Shown: piece by piece, positions 52,557 to 61,523 of the stretch
How the letters are laid out: each line of letters opens with the position of its first letter
Numbering within the stretch: the stretch's first letter is position 1
Source of the DNA: Thermoplasmata archaeon
Lineage (GTDB): Archaea > Thermoplasmatota > Thermoplasmata > Methanomassiliicoccales > Methanomethylophilaceae
Assembly (NCBI GenBank): GCA_015063285.1
Contig: SUST01000003.1
Coordinates: forward strand, 62,001 to 126,000
Direction of reading: 5' to 3'
Length of the DNA stretch: 64,000 bases
The notes under the pieces: model-generated
Told to the model about the DNA's origin: nothing
The model's database searches: none
Seen by the model: the letters and a program-made list of their open reading frames with translations, nothing else
Program-made: the position numbers and the translations under genes

Positions 52557-53942
52557 TCACAAGGATATCGAGCAGCATACCGTGAATACCAAAAGGGACA
52601 CGGGACACATCAAGCAAAATCTCCATATCATCTTGGTAAGTCCTTCTCCATTCCCAAGGCTGGATACGAGCAGGGAAATGAGTATGCATAGTTCTATCAG
52701 GTAGGTCCCCAGGATGGCGGTTGTACCTTGAGGGGAGACGAAACCAGAGATTCCCGACAGCGGTTCGAGCATCGAAACGCTCATTCCCAGGACCATCGGT
52801 GCGAAGAACATTGCAGTTCCGATCATCATATCGGTCGTAGATTTCAATTTCATGTCCAGATCCCTTTGGGTCGAGGTCCTGTTCTGGAATTGTTTTCCCA
52901 GCGTAACTGCAAGTTTACCTGCATCATCGTTGCTCTTCTCTGAGCACATTTGTATGTTCTGGAGAGATAAGGACACCTCTGACGAAACAGGGCCGACCAC
53001 GGAACAAATCGCAGAACGGATGTCCCCTCTGCATAATGCAAATTCTCTCGACAACGCATCTGAGATATCAGATAGCAGATTTCTGGAGTGCATCGAATCC
53101 ACGCCTGCTCTTTCAAAATTGTAACCCGATAGCATCCTGTTACCAATGTCAAAGACGGAATCCATCAGTGACATCTCGCATTTCCTCCTCTTGGTCTCCT
53201 TGTACATGGTATCTGACATCAATATCAGTGTAGCGATACATGACGGTGCGAGTGAGAAAAGGAGCATCCAATCATCGTCAGTTCCTACAGCCAGATATAT
53301 TATTGCCAGTGGGATAGACGCGATTAACGGTGCCCCGTATCTCATGTCGGTCAGCAATATATCCCCATTGAGAAATGGATTCTTATTGCGAAGGTATAAT
53401 GCGACCATCATGATGAAGGAAGGGACAATGGCCAGTGTGACCATCACTATCGTTCCCTGATCCAAAGACTTTGAACCGAACATCCCTCCCACATTCAGCA
53501 TCGGTAGGATGCTCATAAGAATCATCGGGACCATTATCCCGATACCGAACACAGTCATGCAGGGGACCGTCAGAGATGCCCCATACGATTCACCCATTTC
53601 TCTTACCGAATCCAGCGATATGTCTGCAGAGTCTCTCAGCATGCGTTCTCTGGTCTCGCTGTCGGAGGATTCAGATGCCGACAGGATCATCATGACCGCG
53701 CGGCAGTATCCTGATGAATCCTTGGGTAAATCGGACAGTATTTCTGTCAGGGCACCTTTCAGTGAAGGATTTCCTTTTGTATCTGTCGTTCTCACAGCCT
53801 GCGCGAATATGATTCTGGATAGTTTTGGTCCCGACTCAGCTATCGATCTGATTGCAGTATCCACAGAACCGCCCGATTGCAGAGTGGAAGTGATCATCCC
53901 TATCACTGCTGGCGATTCGTTGACAAGCTTTCTGTAATCCAT
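52557..53942 (-). CDS. Pilus assembly membrane protein (TadC/T2SF-like)
   Basis: 461 residues with several membrane helices and two T2SF-like cytosolic helical regions (SVREMGESYGASLTVPCMTV; NDDAGKLAVTLGKQFQNRTS). It forms the inner-membrane platform for an archaeal type-IV-pilus-like system. The start overlaps the TadA stop (TGATG), so platform and motor are made together. Confidence 0.8.
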   Translation of the reverse strand: MDYRKLVNESPAVIGMITSTLQSGGSVDTAIRSIAESGPKLSRIIFAQAVRTTDTKGNPSLKGALTEILSDLPKDSSGYCRAVMMILSASESSDSETRERMLRDSADISLDSVREMGESYGASLTVPCMTVFGIGIMVPMILMSILPMLNVGGMFGSKSLDQGTIVMVTLAIVPSFIMMVALYLRNKNPFLNGDILLTDMRYGAPLIASIPLAIIYLAVGTDDDWMLLFSLAPSCIATLILMSDTMYKETKRRKCEMSLMDSVFDIGNRMLSGYNFERAGVDSMHSRNLLSDISDALSREFALCRGDIRSAICSVVGPVSSEVSLSLQNIQMCSEKSNDDAGKLAVTLGKQFQNRTSTQRDLDMKLKSTTDMMIGTAMFFAPMVLGMSVSMLEPLSGISGFVSPQGTTAILGTYLIELCILISLLVSSLGNGEGLTKMIWRFCLMCPVSLLVFTVCCSISL

Positions 53943-55651
53943 CAGGCAGCCCCCTTTATTTCTAGGCGATTGCGCAATTGTTCTGCAACTGACTCTGCTG
54001 TCTGTTCCGGGGTGCTCTTTGATAATATGTCGTTGGCGATAAGTATCCATTCCGGCCCCAGATACCTCTCGTCGATCCTTCCTGCTTCAGCCAGTATCGA
54101 CCTCATAAGGGCTCTGACCTTGATATCCTTGGAGATGTCCTTTCTGCCGAGCTGAGAGGTCCTCATCGCACGTTTTAGAACTACAGATTTTAGAAGGCTC
54201 TCAGTATCGACGATATCCATGAATTCTCCGGGTTCTGAGCCTGTGGATTTCATCTCATTCACTCTTCTTATCAGACGCCCAGTTCTTCTATCCTTTACTG
54301 TTCCCAACGTTATGACTATGTCTGTGGCCATGAAAGCGTCCGGAGATACACCCATGTCGCCGACCACCCTTTTGTACACCGATTCTGCAGAATCTCCGTG
54401 AATGGTACCCATAATCGAGCTGCCGGCACGTCCTGCCCTCATGCTTTGGTAAAGTGTCCTTGCTTCTTCACCACGAACCTCTCCCAGCACTATTGCGGAC
54501 TCCCCCATTCTGAGTGATACTCTTAGTGCTTCATCGGACCTTGATTGCTGGTCTCCGCCGAGTCTATCATCCACTAATATGCTTTGGATCTTGTAACCCA
54601 GTCTCCTCATCGAATCTCCTGGGAGTTCCATCGTGTCCTCGATCGTCAGTATCCTCTGTTCTTTCGGGAATTCGAACATCAATGCGGAGAGCAACGAACT
54701 CTTTCCAGCACCTCTGGGCCCGCAGATGAGGAATGTGCAGCGGTTCTCAACAAGGAATGAAAGGATGCCTGCCGATCTGGGATCGATTGTCCCGTTATAT
54801 ACGAGCCTGCTCAGCGTCCAAGGCCTGATCGAGTGTTTCCTTATCGCTACAGCATTTCCGTTCGGGCTCATCGGAAATCCGACGACGGTTGCCCTGGCTT
54901 CGAAATCGGGGAAATCAGTCTCTAAGACTGGGTTTGATTGTGAGAACCTTAGTCCGCTTTCCCTCTTCAGGATGTTTATGAGATTGTCCACCTCTCTGTT
55001 CTCAACCATTATGTTAGTCCTGCATCTTATGTGCGAATTGACCCCTTCTATTCCGTTAAGAGTGACGTAAACCCTGTTCGAGTCGCACGGAGCATCCAGA
55101 AAAACATCTTCAATGCGAGGGTCTGTGAGCAGTATCTCGAAAACGCCTGCACCGACCGTGTATCTGTAGATGATGTTGCATAGGTCATCCACGAGCATGC
55201 CGATGTCTGTATCGGGACACATCTCCTCTATCGACTGAATCTCGTCCAATACCAATCCTCTGGCGATACCAATCACCGAGTCCCTGTCCAACCTGCCCCC
55301 GTTCTGGCGGTATTCGGAACGGAATCTTTCCATGATCCCTAGGACGATTGAGTTCAATCCATCAGAATAGGAGAATTCCAAAGGTTGGATGTCATATTCC
55401 ATCTCTCCGTCCGGAGCATCGCCCACCGTAATACAGCAATATTGGGTCTGGTATTCTGCCAGGACCTTGAGGTCATCCGACGCGTTCATCAGCCAGAAGT
55501 CGGTATAGGATGGTTTCGTCCTGATGTCGTTCTTGATCATTCTGGAGAACAACTCAGGCAGGTCGCGGCATTCTTTATCTGCCTCGGGAATCGGTATAGG
55601 GATCGGTTTGGTCTCAGATATCTTGAACGAGGAGATCCTCTCCGCCATCAT
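53942..55651 (-). CDS. Pilus assembly secretion ATPase (TadA/GspE family)
   Basis: 569 residues from ATG 55651. Walker A GPRGAGKSS near residue 300; acidic and arginine features ILTIEDTMELPG (Asp box), GESAIVLGEVRGEEA (Walker B) and TIHGDSAESV (His box) identify the type II/IV secretion ATPase that powers pilin insertion. It is in one operon with the Cys-rich protein before it and the platform protein after it. Confidence 0.87.
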   Translation of the reverse strand: MMAERISSFKISETKPIPIPIPEADKECRDLPELFSRMIKNDIRTKPSYTDFWLMNASDDLKVLAEYQTQYCCITVGDAPDGEMEYDIQPLEFSYSDGLNSIVLGIMERFRSEYRQNGGRLDRDSVIGIARGLVLDEIQSIEEMCPDTDIGMLVDDLCNIIYRYTVGAGVFEILLTDPRIEDVFLDAPCDSNRVYVTLNGIEGVNSHIRCRTNIMVENREVDNLINILKRESGLRFSQSNPVLETDFPDFEARATVVGFPMSPNGNAVAIRKHSIRPWTLSRLVYNGTIDPRSAGILSFLVENRCTFLICGPRGAGKSSLLSALMFEFPKEQRILTIEDTMELPGDSMRRLGYKIQSILVDDRLGGDQQSRSDEALRVSLRMGESAIVLGEVRGEEARTLYQSMRAGRAGSSIMGTIHGDSAESVYKRVVGDMGVSPDAFMATDIVITLGTVKDRRTGRLIRRVNEMKSTGSEPGEFMDIVDTESLLKSVVLKRAMRTSQLGRKDISKDIKVRALMRSILAEAGRIDERYLGPEWILIANDILSKSTPEQTAESVAEQLRNRLEIKGAA

Positions 55652-56151
55652 CGATACCTCCCTTTCCTGATTTCCTCTAGATCCGATTCTATCTGCATTA
55701 TCGTCCTTTGAGTTGATGCGATGCATCTTTCGCATACATCATAAGGGCCGCTCTCTTCAAGGCACCCTCTGGCCGCAGAATAGTTGGGATATGGGAAATC
55801 ATTCCAAAGGGCTTCCATCGCCTTGTCTCTAGACGATGGGCATCTCTTACATCTCCCTTTGTTCCTGACTACCGAACTGCTGCATCTTTTCATCGAGGAG
55901 ATGCTCCTGATGATCTGGCCCGATAGCCCCGAGATCTCAATATCCTTTCCAGTCCTGAGTACAATCCTCTTCGCCCCTCCGGTTTTTGACATCCTGTCCA
56001 CTATACACTTCAGACATTCTTTGCTTGCAGGCTCAGGGGCGTAATCGCAATCCAAGCAACCGATTACCAGTGCATCTCCTTCGAAACGGTGTTCTACTGC
56101 ATTTTTATCCTTCATCGATCCTTTCAGGATTTGTTTGAAATCTAGGTCCAT
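55648..56151 (-). CDS. Cysteine-rich protein, first gene of the TadA operon
   Basis: 167 residues; start MDLDFKQILKG at 56151. Four CxxC pairs (CLDCD, CLKCI, CKRCP, CERCI) probably bind two zinc ions. The protein lies just before and overlapping tadA, so a part in pilus assembly or its control is inferred. Promoter with TATA TTATAATAT and a 22-bp upstream element shared with the 58562 operon. Confidence 0.7.
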   Translation of the reverse strand: MDLDFKQILKGSMKDKNAVEHRFEGDALVIGCLDCDYAPEPASKECLKCIVDRMSKTGGAKRIVLRTGKDIEISGLSGQIIRSISSMKRCSSSVVRNKGRCKRCPSSRDKAMEALWNDFPYPNYSAARGCLEESGPYDVCERCIASTQRTIMQIESDLEEIRKGRYR

Positions 56152-56171
56152 GGATGTGTTTCTGTTTACAG

Positions 56172-56209
56172 ATATTATAATCCGATATACTGCGGTCAAC
56201 AATCGGAAA
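56172..56209 (-). promoter_or_regulatory. Promoter of the TadA operon with shared 22-bp element
   Basis: On the minus strand the element TTTCCGATTGTTGACCGCAG plus TA (56209-56188) is followed 7 bp later by the TATA box TTATAATA (56180-56173). The same 22 bases and spacing occur before the pilin-like genes at 58502-58538. Confidence 0.7.
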
Positions 56210-56248
56210 CGGGCCAAAGTCTTTATCCCATACATCGATTGTTCGAAT

Positions 56249-58147
56249 ATGGAGATACTATCGCCCGCAGGATCGCCTGACAGTCTGGTGGCAGCCATCA
56301 AGGGTGGATGCGACGCCGTGTATTTGGCCGGAAAGAGTTTTGGTGCCCGTGCCTTTGCCGGAAACTTCTCGGACGGGGAACTTGAAGGTGCGATAGCGTA
56401 TGCACACGATCACGGTGTCAAAGTACACGTAACCGTCAACACTCTGATTAAGAATTCAGAGATGGAGGAAGCAGTATCGTTCGTCAGATTCCTGAAGGAT
56501 ATCGATGCTGATGCGATCATCATCCAGGATCTCGGTCTTCTGAAACACCTCACTAATATCGATATCGCCAAGCATGCCTCGACACAGATGCAGATCCATT
56601 CTCTTGAGGGAATTGAATGGTGTGCAGAGAACGGATTGGACAGGGTTGTTTTGGCCAGAGAAATCACCATGGACGAACTGAAGCAGATCATTCCCCAATC
56701 CCCTATAGAGACCGAGGTGTTCATCCAAGGAGCTCTATGTTACTGCATGTCTGGAGGATGTCTGTTGTCGAGTTTCATCGGCGGTCGCAGTGGCAACAGA
56801 GGTTCATGCGCTCAGCCTTGCAGGAAACGCTATGAGCGTGACGGAGAACAGGGCTATTTCATGAGCTGTGCGGACATATACGGTATGGATTACCTGAAGG
56901 ACCTCTCCGATATGGGCGTAACATCTCTGAAGATAGAGGGCCGTATGAGATCGCCCCCGTACACTTTCCTCGCATCCAAAGCATATTCGATGGCCATTAA
57001 GGGAGAGAGCGGAGAGGAGCTGGATGAGACCTTGGAGCTTCTGAGAACCGTATTCAACAGAGGTACCTGCTCCGGATATCTGGGCGGGGTGGTCTCTCCC
57101 GTTCAGTCGCTGTATCCGGACAACAGGGGATTCTACATTGCAGATGTGAAGATCAGGGACAGGGCAATCGTTTCCGAAATTGAGGAACCCGTTGGGCTGA
57201 AGGACGGTCTTTCTATCTTCAAAGGTGATGAGAAGATAGGCGGATTCAAAGTTATGGATCTAGACCCCATCCACATCCCATTCAAGATCCCAGACGGGAA
57301 ATATCAGATCTACCGTACATACGATCCCCGCATCGATGTGATAAAGAACGAGATCGGGAACACTCCGAAATTCAGAGGCCAGACCGACCGTGTTCCTGTC
57401 CATCTGAAACTGGAAAAGCAGCCTAATAGGAATCCAGTCCCTGAATTCTCTTTCTATGTCAACACGATAAAGGGGTTGGAGGCCGCACTGCCTTATGCGG
57501 ACAGGATCTATTTTGACAACATGGAAAAACTCGAAGAGGCCTCAGAGGTCTCCGGGGATAAGGAATTGGTCGCACTTCTGCCGAGATTCGATTCACTTGA
57601 TGAATTCAAATTCAAAGACCGTCCAGTGATGGTCAACAATCCAGGTCAGTACAGGGCATGCAAGGGGGCACCCAGGATATACGGAAGCAATCTGCTGAAC
57701 ATGTTCAATTCGTCCTTCCCCTTGAACCTATATCAGACCACGCTGTCCGTTGAGCTCTCGAGGAACGAGGTTTCCAACCTTATGTCATATTATCCGGGCA
57801 GGACAGAGGTCATGGCCTTCGGAAGGACCGAGCTTATGTATACCAGGGATCCCGGAGCACAGACGGGAACACTGACGGATGAGACTGGCGCGGCATTTCC
57901 CATGTATAAAGATAACAGAGGATTCTCACATCTGCTTAATTCGGTCGACCTTGATCTTCTGGATCTGGTTCCGGAGCTTGCACGTTCCGGGGTTTCGTCA
58001 ATAGGTATCGATGTAAGGAAGAGGCCATCAGCCATAGTCAAGACCGTCGGAGAGGTCTGCAGGAATCCTTCAGACAAGTTGAAGGCAAAGCTCAAGGAGA
58101 TGTGCGGCGGGATGACCACACGCGGACTCTATGCCCGCAAGGTATGA
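56249..58147 (+). CDS. Peptidase U32 family protein
   Basis: 632 residues. MEILSPAGSPDSLVAAIKGG, GADAVYLGG-like CDAVYLAGKSFGARAFAGNF, the cysteine pattern GALCYCMSGGCLLSSFIGGR and GSCAQPCRKRY are the U32 core. Members include collagenase-like proteins and the RlhA-type 23S rRNA hydroxylases, which hold an iron-sulfur cluster on such cysteines. The long C-terminal part fits the larger family type. Likely RNA modification rather than proteolysis, by family knowledge. CTTTATCCC 25 bp before the ATG suggests a leaderless mRNA. Confidence 0.85.
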   Translation: MEILSPAGSPDSLVAAIKGGCDAVYLAGKSFGARAFAGNFSDGELEGAIAYAHDHGVKVHVTVNTLIKNSEMEEAVSFVRFLKDIDADAIIIQDLGLLKHLTNIDIAKHASTQMQIHSLEGIEWCAENGLDRVVLAREITMDELKQIIPQSPIETEVFIQGALCYCMSGGCLLSSFIGGRSGNRGSCAQPCRKRYERDGEQGYFMSCADIYGMDYLKDLSDMGVTSLKIEGRMRSPPYTFLASKAYSMAIKGESGEELDETLELLRTVFNRGTCSGYLGGVVSPVQSLYPDNRGFYIADVKIRDRAIVSEIEEPVGLKDGLSIFKGDEKIGGFKVMDLDPIHIPFKIPDGKYQIYRTYDPRIDVIKNEIGNTPKFRGQTDRVPVHLKLEKQPNRNPVPEFSFYVNTIKGLEAALPYADRIYFDNMEKLEEASEVSGDKELVALLPRFDSLDEFKFKDRPVMVNNPGQYRACKGAPRIYGSNLLNMFNSSFPLNLYQTTLSVELSRNEVSNLMSYYPGRTEVMAFGRTELMYTRDPGAQTGTLTDETGAAFPMYKDNRGFSHLLNSVDLDLLDLVPELARSGVSSIGIDVRKRPSAIVKTVGEVCRNPSDKLKAKLKEMCGGMTTRGLYARKV

Positions 58148-58222
58148 TCAAACAATGATGGCAGGCGCCTCCCTGTAAAGAATAAATTATCTGAAGAATA
58201 TTCATGCCACGGTGATATCAGA

Positions 58223-58405
58223 ATGGATGAGAAACAGCAGATTCTGGAAGCAATGAAGAAAGCAGGAGAGCCTTTGAATGCAGGAAAGGTCGCAGAACTC
58301 ACCGGCCTTGACCGCAAAGTCGTAGACAAGGCGTTCGCAGAGATGAAGAAGGACGGAACGATTGTATCCCCCGTCCGCTGTAAGTGGGAACCTGCCAAGA
58401 AATGA
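58223..58405 (+). CDS. Small winged-helix DNA-binding protein
   Basis: 60 residues. NAGKVAELTGLDRKVVDKAF is a helix-turn-helix and MKKDGTIVSPVRCKW the wing. A common small protein type in Methanomassiliicoccales and Thermoplasmata; target unknown. Confidence 0.75.
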   Translation: MDEKQQILEAMKKAGEPLNAGKVAELTGLDRKVVDKAFAEMKKDGTIVSPVRCKWEPAKK

Positions 58406-58411
58406 TCCTGC

Positions 58412-58428
58412 TGTGCCGAAAAGGCACA
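58412..58428 (+). terminator. Hairpin terminator
   Basis: TGTGCC 58412-58417 pairs with GGCACA 58423-58428, followed by pyrimidine-rich sequence. Confidence 0.5.
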
Positions 58429-58501
58429 AACCCCTTCTCTTACCTTAAGCCCATTCATTAACTGCAGCCGATAACGGAATCAACCATTCTTCAGATCTAT
58501 A

Positions 58502-58538
58502 TTTCCGATTGTTGACCGCAGTACTGCGGTATTATATT
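58502..58538 (+). promoter_or_regulatory. Promoter of the pilin-like genes with shared 22-bp element
   Basis: TTTCCGATTGTTGACCGCAG plus TA (58502-58523) is followed 7 bp later by TATA box ATTATATT (58531-58538), about 23 bp before the ATG at 58562. Identical element and spacing to the TadA operon promoter. Confidence 0.7.
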
Positions 58539-58561
58539 CTGCAGAAAACGAGACCCTGCTC

Positions 58562-58951
58562 ATGATAAAGGATGGGCATGGGGAAATGGGCTTCATGGAA
58601 TCTATGGTTTCCATGATGGCTGTTATGATCGTGATCGGACTGTATCTTGTATTCGTATCTTCAACTGTAGTTACTGCTTATTCTCCCTTGGAGGAATTGG
58701 ATCCAGAGGCGATGGTTGTAGATTCGCAGGAAGGTCCGGCGGTGTCAAATTCGTATGCCTACATGTTCATGATGAAAAAGGATCTGAAAGGGTTGGAAGT
58801 ATCACTGACGGTCCCGTGGTATACTGATACGGAGGTATCAGCCTTCGGGGATCTCACCGAAGCAGTGTTTGAGAAGAGGTACGTCCTGATGACTGATCTT
58901 TCCAACGGTAGGGTGGTCCCCATGATACTGGAGGTGAGAGCATCCGTATGA
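58562..58951 (+). CDS. Archaeal pilin-like protein
   Basis: 129 residues. IKDGHGEMGFMESMVSMMAV at the N-terminus is a basic/Gly region followed by a hydrophobic helix (VMIVIGLYLVFVSSTVV), close to the class III signal of archaeal pilins. The rest is beta-rich. It starts close behind the shared pilus promoter and overlaps the second pilin-like gene by ATGA. Confidence 0.65.
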   Translation: MIKDGHGEMGFMESMVSMMAVMIVIGLYLVFVSSTVVTAYSPLEELDPEAMVVDSQEGPAVSNSYAYMFMMKKDLKGLEVSLTVPWYTDTEVSAFGDLTEAVFEKRYVLMTDLSNGRVVPMILEVRASV

Positions 58952-59376
58952 ATATGAAGGGAATGACCGCTTTCGCGGATGCCATGATCTTCATGGTCGT
59001 GATAATGATGGCCATATCAGTAACGGTTTCATTGAATCACACCAACGAATTCATGGATGTAGGTCCCGATGTGTTCCTATCTTATGTCGGGGATACCGAG
59101 GTTAGGCTTTCCGATCTGACGGATATAGGGGATGATTCCTTGGTCTACCTGCCGGACCTGATGGCGCTGTCCTTGACCACAGATACCGATGTCGAGGGGT
59201 ATCTGGAAGCCTTATTGGATTCAACATTCGGTTCAGGTAGGTATCGTCTAGTCTTGATGTATGAAGGGTAGACTGGCATCATAGGTTCAGAACACAAGTT
59301 TTTCACTGCTCAGTATTCGAGGACGATACCTGTATCGACAGGAGGCAGCATCTACATCGATTTAGGTATCCTCTGA
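58948..59376 (+). CDS. Pilin-like protein with in-frame TAG
   Basis: ATG overlaps the previous stop. Residues 2-27 (GMTAFADAMIFMVVIMMAIS) resemble a pilin-type N-terminal helix. TAG 59269-59271 (codon 108) follows RLVLMYEG; the same frame continues TGIIGSEHKFFTAQYSRTIP, VSTGGSIYIDLGIL and TGA at 59374-59376. The YSRTIPVSTGGSIYIDLxI ending is what I would expect of a pilin-like C-terminal strand pair, so TAG is read as an amino acid. 142 residues, similar to the partner. Confidence 0.75.
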
Positions 59377-59409
59377 ATGCTTTTTATCTGATGCGAGAAT
59401 TGACTGATT

Positions 59410-60189
59410 ATGTTCGCTGAACTTCAGGATGTGAAAATGTATTACGAGGAAGAGGGCACGGGAGAGCCCGTAATTCTCATCGCAGGAATCGGTGCGAACC
59501 ACCGTTTCTGGAAGGGAATGATCCCGCTCCTGAAGGGATACAGAGTTATCACACTCGACAACAGAGGGGTAGGACAGACAGAATACAAAGGCGATGTCCA
59601 AATCGACATTATGGCGGATGATGTGATACATCTGATGGATTATCTCCACATCTACAAGGCGCACATCGTCGGCTGGTCCATGGGTTCTCAGATTGCCCAA
59701 TCACTTGCGATCAGATACGGTGACAGGCTCCAGTCATTGACATTGGTATCATCCTATCAGTTCAGACCTCACAGGTCTGCATATTTCATGTACCTAATTG
59801 CAAAGGCTGCAAAGGAAGGTAGATGCTCCATGGACGAGGTCAACATGGTTCTCAACGCATTCTGTTTCCCAGAGAGCACCTTCGAGACGTTGGAGAAGAA
59901 AGGCATCATAATGCCCGTGCCTAAGCACCCTGAGAAACCGGAGGAGGTCTTCAAACAGATGATCTCCATGGACAAGTTCGATACGACTGAGAAGACCAAG
60001 GATATCAAAGTCCCCTCCCTCGTCATCCACGGCGGTATGGACATCATGGTGGAGCCCATCAAAGGAAGGGCAATAGGCAATTCGATTCCGAACTGCAGAT
60101 ACATAGAGTTGCCCGGAGAAGGTCATACCATTGCACCAGAGCTCTATGCCGATGCGCTGAGGAAGCATCTCTCAGACAACAAGATGTGA
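59410..60189 (+). CDS. Alpha/beta hydrolase
   Basis: 259 residues. Catalytic Ser in GWSMGS, Asp in HGGMDIMV, His in GEGHTI, and the oxyanion segment IAGIGANHRFW. An esterase or lactonase-type enzyme; substrate not readable. Single gene followed by a bidirectional hairpin. Confidence 0.88.
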   Translation: MFAELQDVKMYYEEEGTGEPVILIAGIGANHRFWKGMIPLLKGYRVITLDNRGVGQTEYKGDVQIDIMADDVIHLMDYLHIYKAHIVGWSMGSQIAQSLAIRYGDRLQSLTLVSSYQFRPHRSAYFMYLIAKAAKEGRCSMDEVNMVLNAFCFPESTFETLEKKGIIMPVPKHPEKPEEVFKQMISMDKFDTTEKTKDIKVPSLVIHGGMDIMVEPIKGRAIGNSIPNCRYIELPGEGHTIAPELYADALRKHLSDNKM

Positions 60190-60206
60190 TTCTAAAACAA
60201 TTAAAT

Positions 60207-60228
60207 GGCGGTCGGATTCCCGACCGCC
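60207..60228. terminator. Bidirectional hairpin terminator
   Basis: GGCGGTCGG 60207-60215 pairs with CCGACCGCC 60220-60228, loop ATTC, between convergent genes. Confidence 0.75.
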
Positions 60229-60237
60229 TTATGATAA

Positions 60238-60771
60238 TCAGTTTTCTGTTCCCAGTTTGATGCAGAGCCTGTTCTTGTCCAGGAGATCCATCTTCTTGGC
60301 GGGTATGGTCTTCTGGAGTCCCTTGTCGAGATTATTGGGTGTACAGAATGAGGTTTCCTTGAACAGTTTTCCAAGGATGACCATGTTGGCCGCACCTTTG
60401 ATCCCGGCGTTCTCAGCAATCTCTGAAGCGGGGATGTAGATGGTCTTGACATCTTCGCGATGTACCTGTTTCTTAATGATCGAACTGTCGACGATGATGA
60501 TTCCGCCGGGAACGACATCATTTTCGAATTTCTCCAGGGAGGGAAGGTTCATTGCGACGAGTACATCGGGATTGGTGACCAGAGGTGAACCGATCTTCGC
60601 GTCCGAAAGACAGACACTGCAGTTGGCGGTACCTCCGCGCATCTCGGGACCGTATGAGGGAAGCCATGAGACTTCCTTTCCTTCCATCAGTCCAGCGTAT
60701 GCGATGACCTTACCTGTGAACAGGATACCCTGTCCTCCGAAACCAGCGAGAAGGATGTTCATGTCGGTCAT
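60238..60771 (-). CDS. korC: 2-oxoacid:ferredoxin oxidoreductase, gamma subunit
   Basis: 177 residues. LLAGFGGQGILFTGKVIAYA and SYGPEMRGGTANCSVCLSD are hallmarks of the gamma subunit of Kor/Vor-type enzymes. With alpha, beta and delta subunits it converts a 2-oxo acid and CoA to acyl-CoA, CO2 and reduced ferredoxin, in methanogens mostly running as a carboxylase for biosynthesis. Last gene of the operon, ATGA overlap with beta. Confidence 0.88.
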   Translation of the reverse strand: MTDMNILLAGFGGQGILFTGKVIAYAGLMEGKEVSWLPSYGPEMRGGTANCSVCLSDAKIGSPLVTNPDVLVAMNLPSLEKFENDVVPGGIIIVDSSIIKKQVHREDVKTIYIPASEIAENAGIKGAANMVILGKLFKETSFCTPNNLDKGLQKTIPAKKMDLLDKNRLCIKLGTEN

Positions 60772-61523
60772 TGCTCTCCCTCCTCTCCGACGTCCTTGTA
60801 GACTCCGAGCGGATAGTATGGGAGCATATTGTCCCTGAGCCACTGGAGTGCATCAGCGGGGGACATTCCCCAGTTTGTGGGGCATGTCGAAACGACCTCT
60901 ATGATGCAGTAACCCTTTCCGGCCATCTGATATTCGAAGGCCTTCTTGATCGCTTTCTTGGCAGCCTTGACGTTCTTGACGCTGTCAACGGTGACACGCT
61001 GGGCAAGTGCGACTCCCTTTACCGATGAGAGCAGCTCACAGACCCTTATGGGGTTTCCTGCGACGCTGGTGTCCCTTCCATACGGGGTGGTCTGAGTGAC
61101 CTGTCCAGGCAGGGTTGTGGGTGCCATCTGACCTCCGGTCATACCGTAGATCGCATTGTTGATGAATATGGCAACGATGTTCTCTCCCCTGGCCGCGGCA
61201 TGGACCGTCTCTCCCATACCTATGGCAGCGAGATCTCCGTCCCCCTGATAGGTGAATACAACATTCTCGGGTCTGGCCCTCTTGACACCGGTAGCGACTG
61301 CAGGTGCACGTCCGTGAGGTGCCTGGACCATGTCGCATCCGAAGTAGTTGTAAGTGAATACCGAGCATCCGACCGAAGCGACTCCGACTGTCTTTCCCTC
61401 AATACCGAGTTCATCGATTACCTCAGCGACAAGCCTGTGGACGATTCCGTGAGTACATCCCGGGCAGTAGTGCAGAGGCACATCAAGCAACGCTTTGGGC
61501 CTCTCTCCCATAACCTTTGACAT
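60768..61523 (-). CDS. korB: 2-oxoacid:ferredoxin oxidoreductase, beta (TPP) subunit
   Basis: 251 residues from ATG 61523, spaced 8 bp from GGAGGT; ATG 61529 is too close to it. YCPGCTHGIVHRLVAEVI holds an iron-sulfur/TPP cysteine motif and GDGDLAAIGMGE...NNAIYGMTGGQ binds thiamine diphosphate and Mg. Overlaps both neighbours, so the complex is made in order. Confidence 0.9.
   Translation of the reverse strand: MSKVMGERPKALLDVPLHYCPGCTHGIVHRLVAEVIDELGIEGKTVGVASVGCSVFTYNYFGCDMVQAPHGRAPAVATGVKRARPENVVFTYQGDGDLAAIGMGETVHAAARGENIVAIFINNAIYGMTGGQMAPTTLPGQVTQTTPYGRDTSVAGNPIRVCELLSSVKGVALAQRVTVDSVKNVKAAKKAIKKAFEYQMAGKGYCIIEVVSTCPTNWGMSPADALQWLRDNMLPYYPLGVYKDVGEEGEQ

Noticed and set aside
55784-56044. 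Plus-strand hydrophobic frame opposite the Cys-rich gene
   Set aside because: Antisense of the CxxC-containing protein; no ribosome site and no sensible family pattern.
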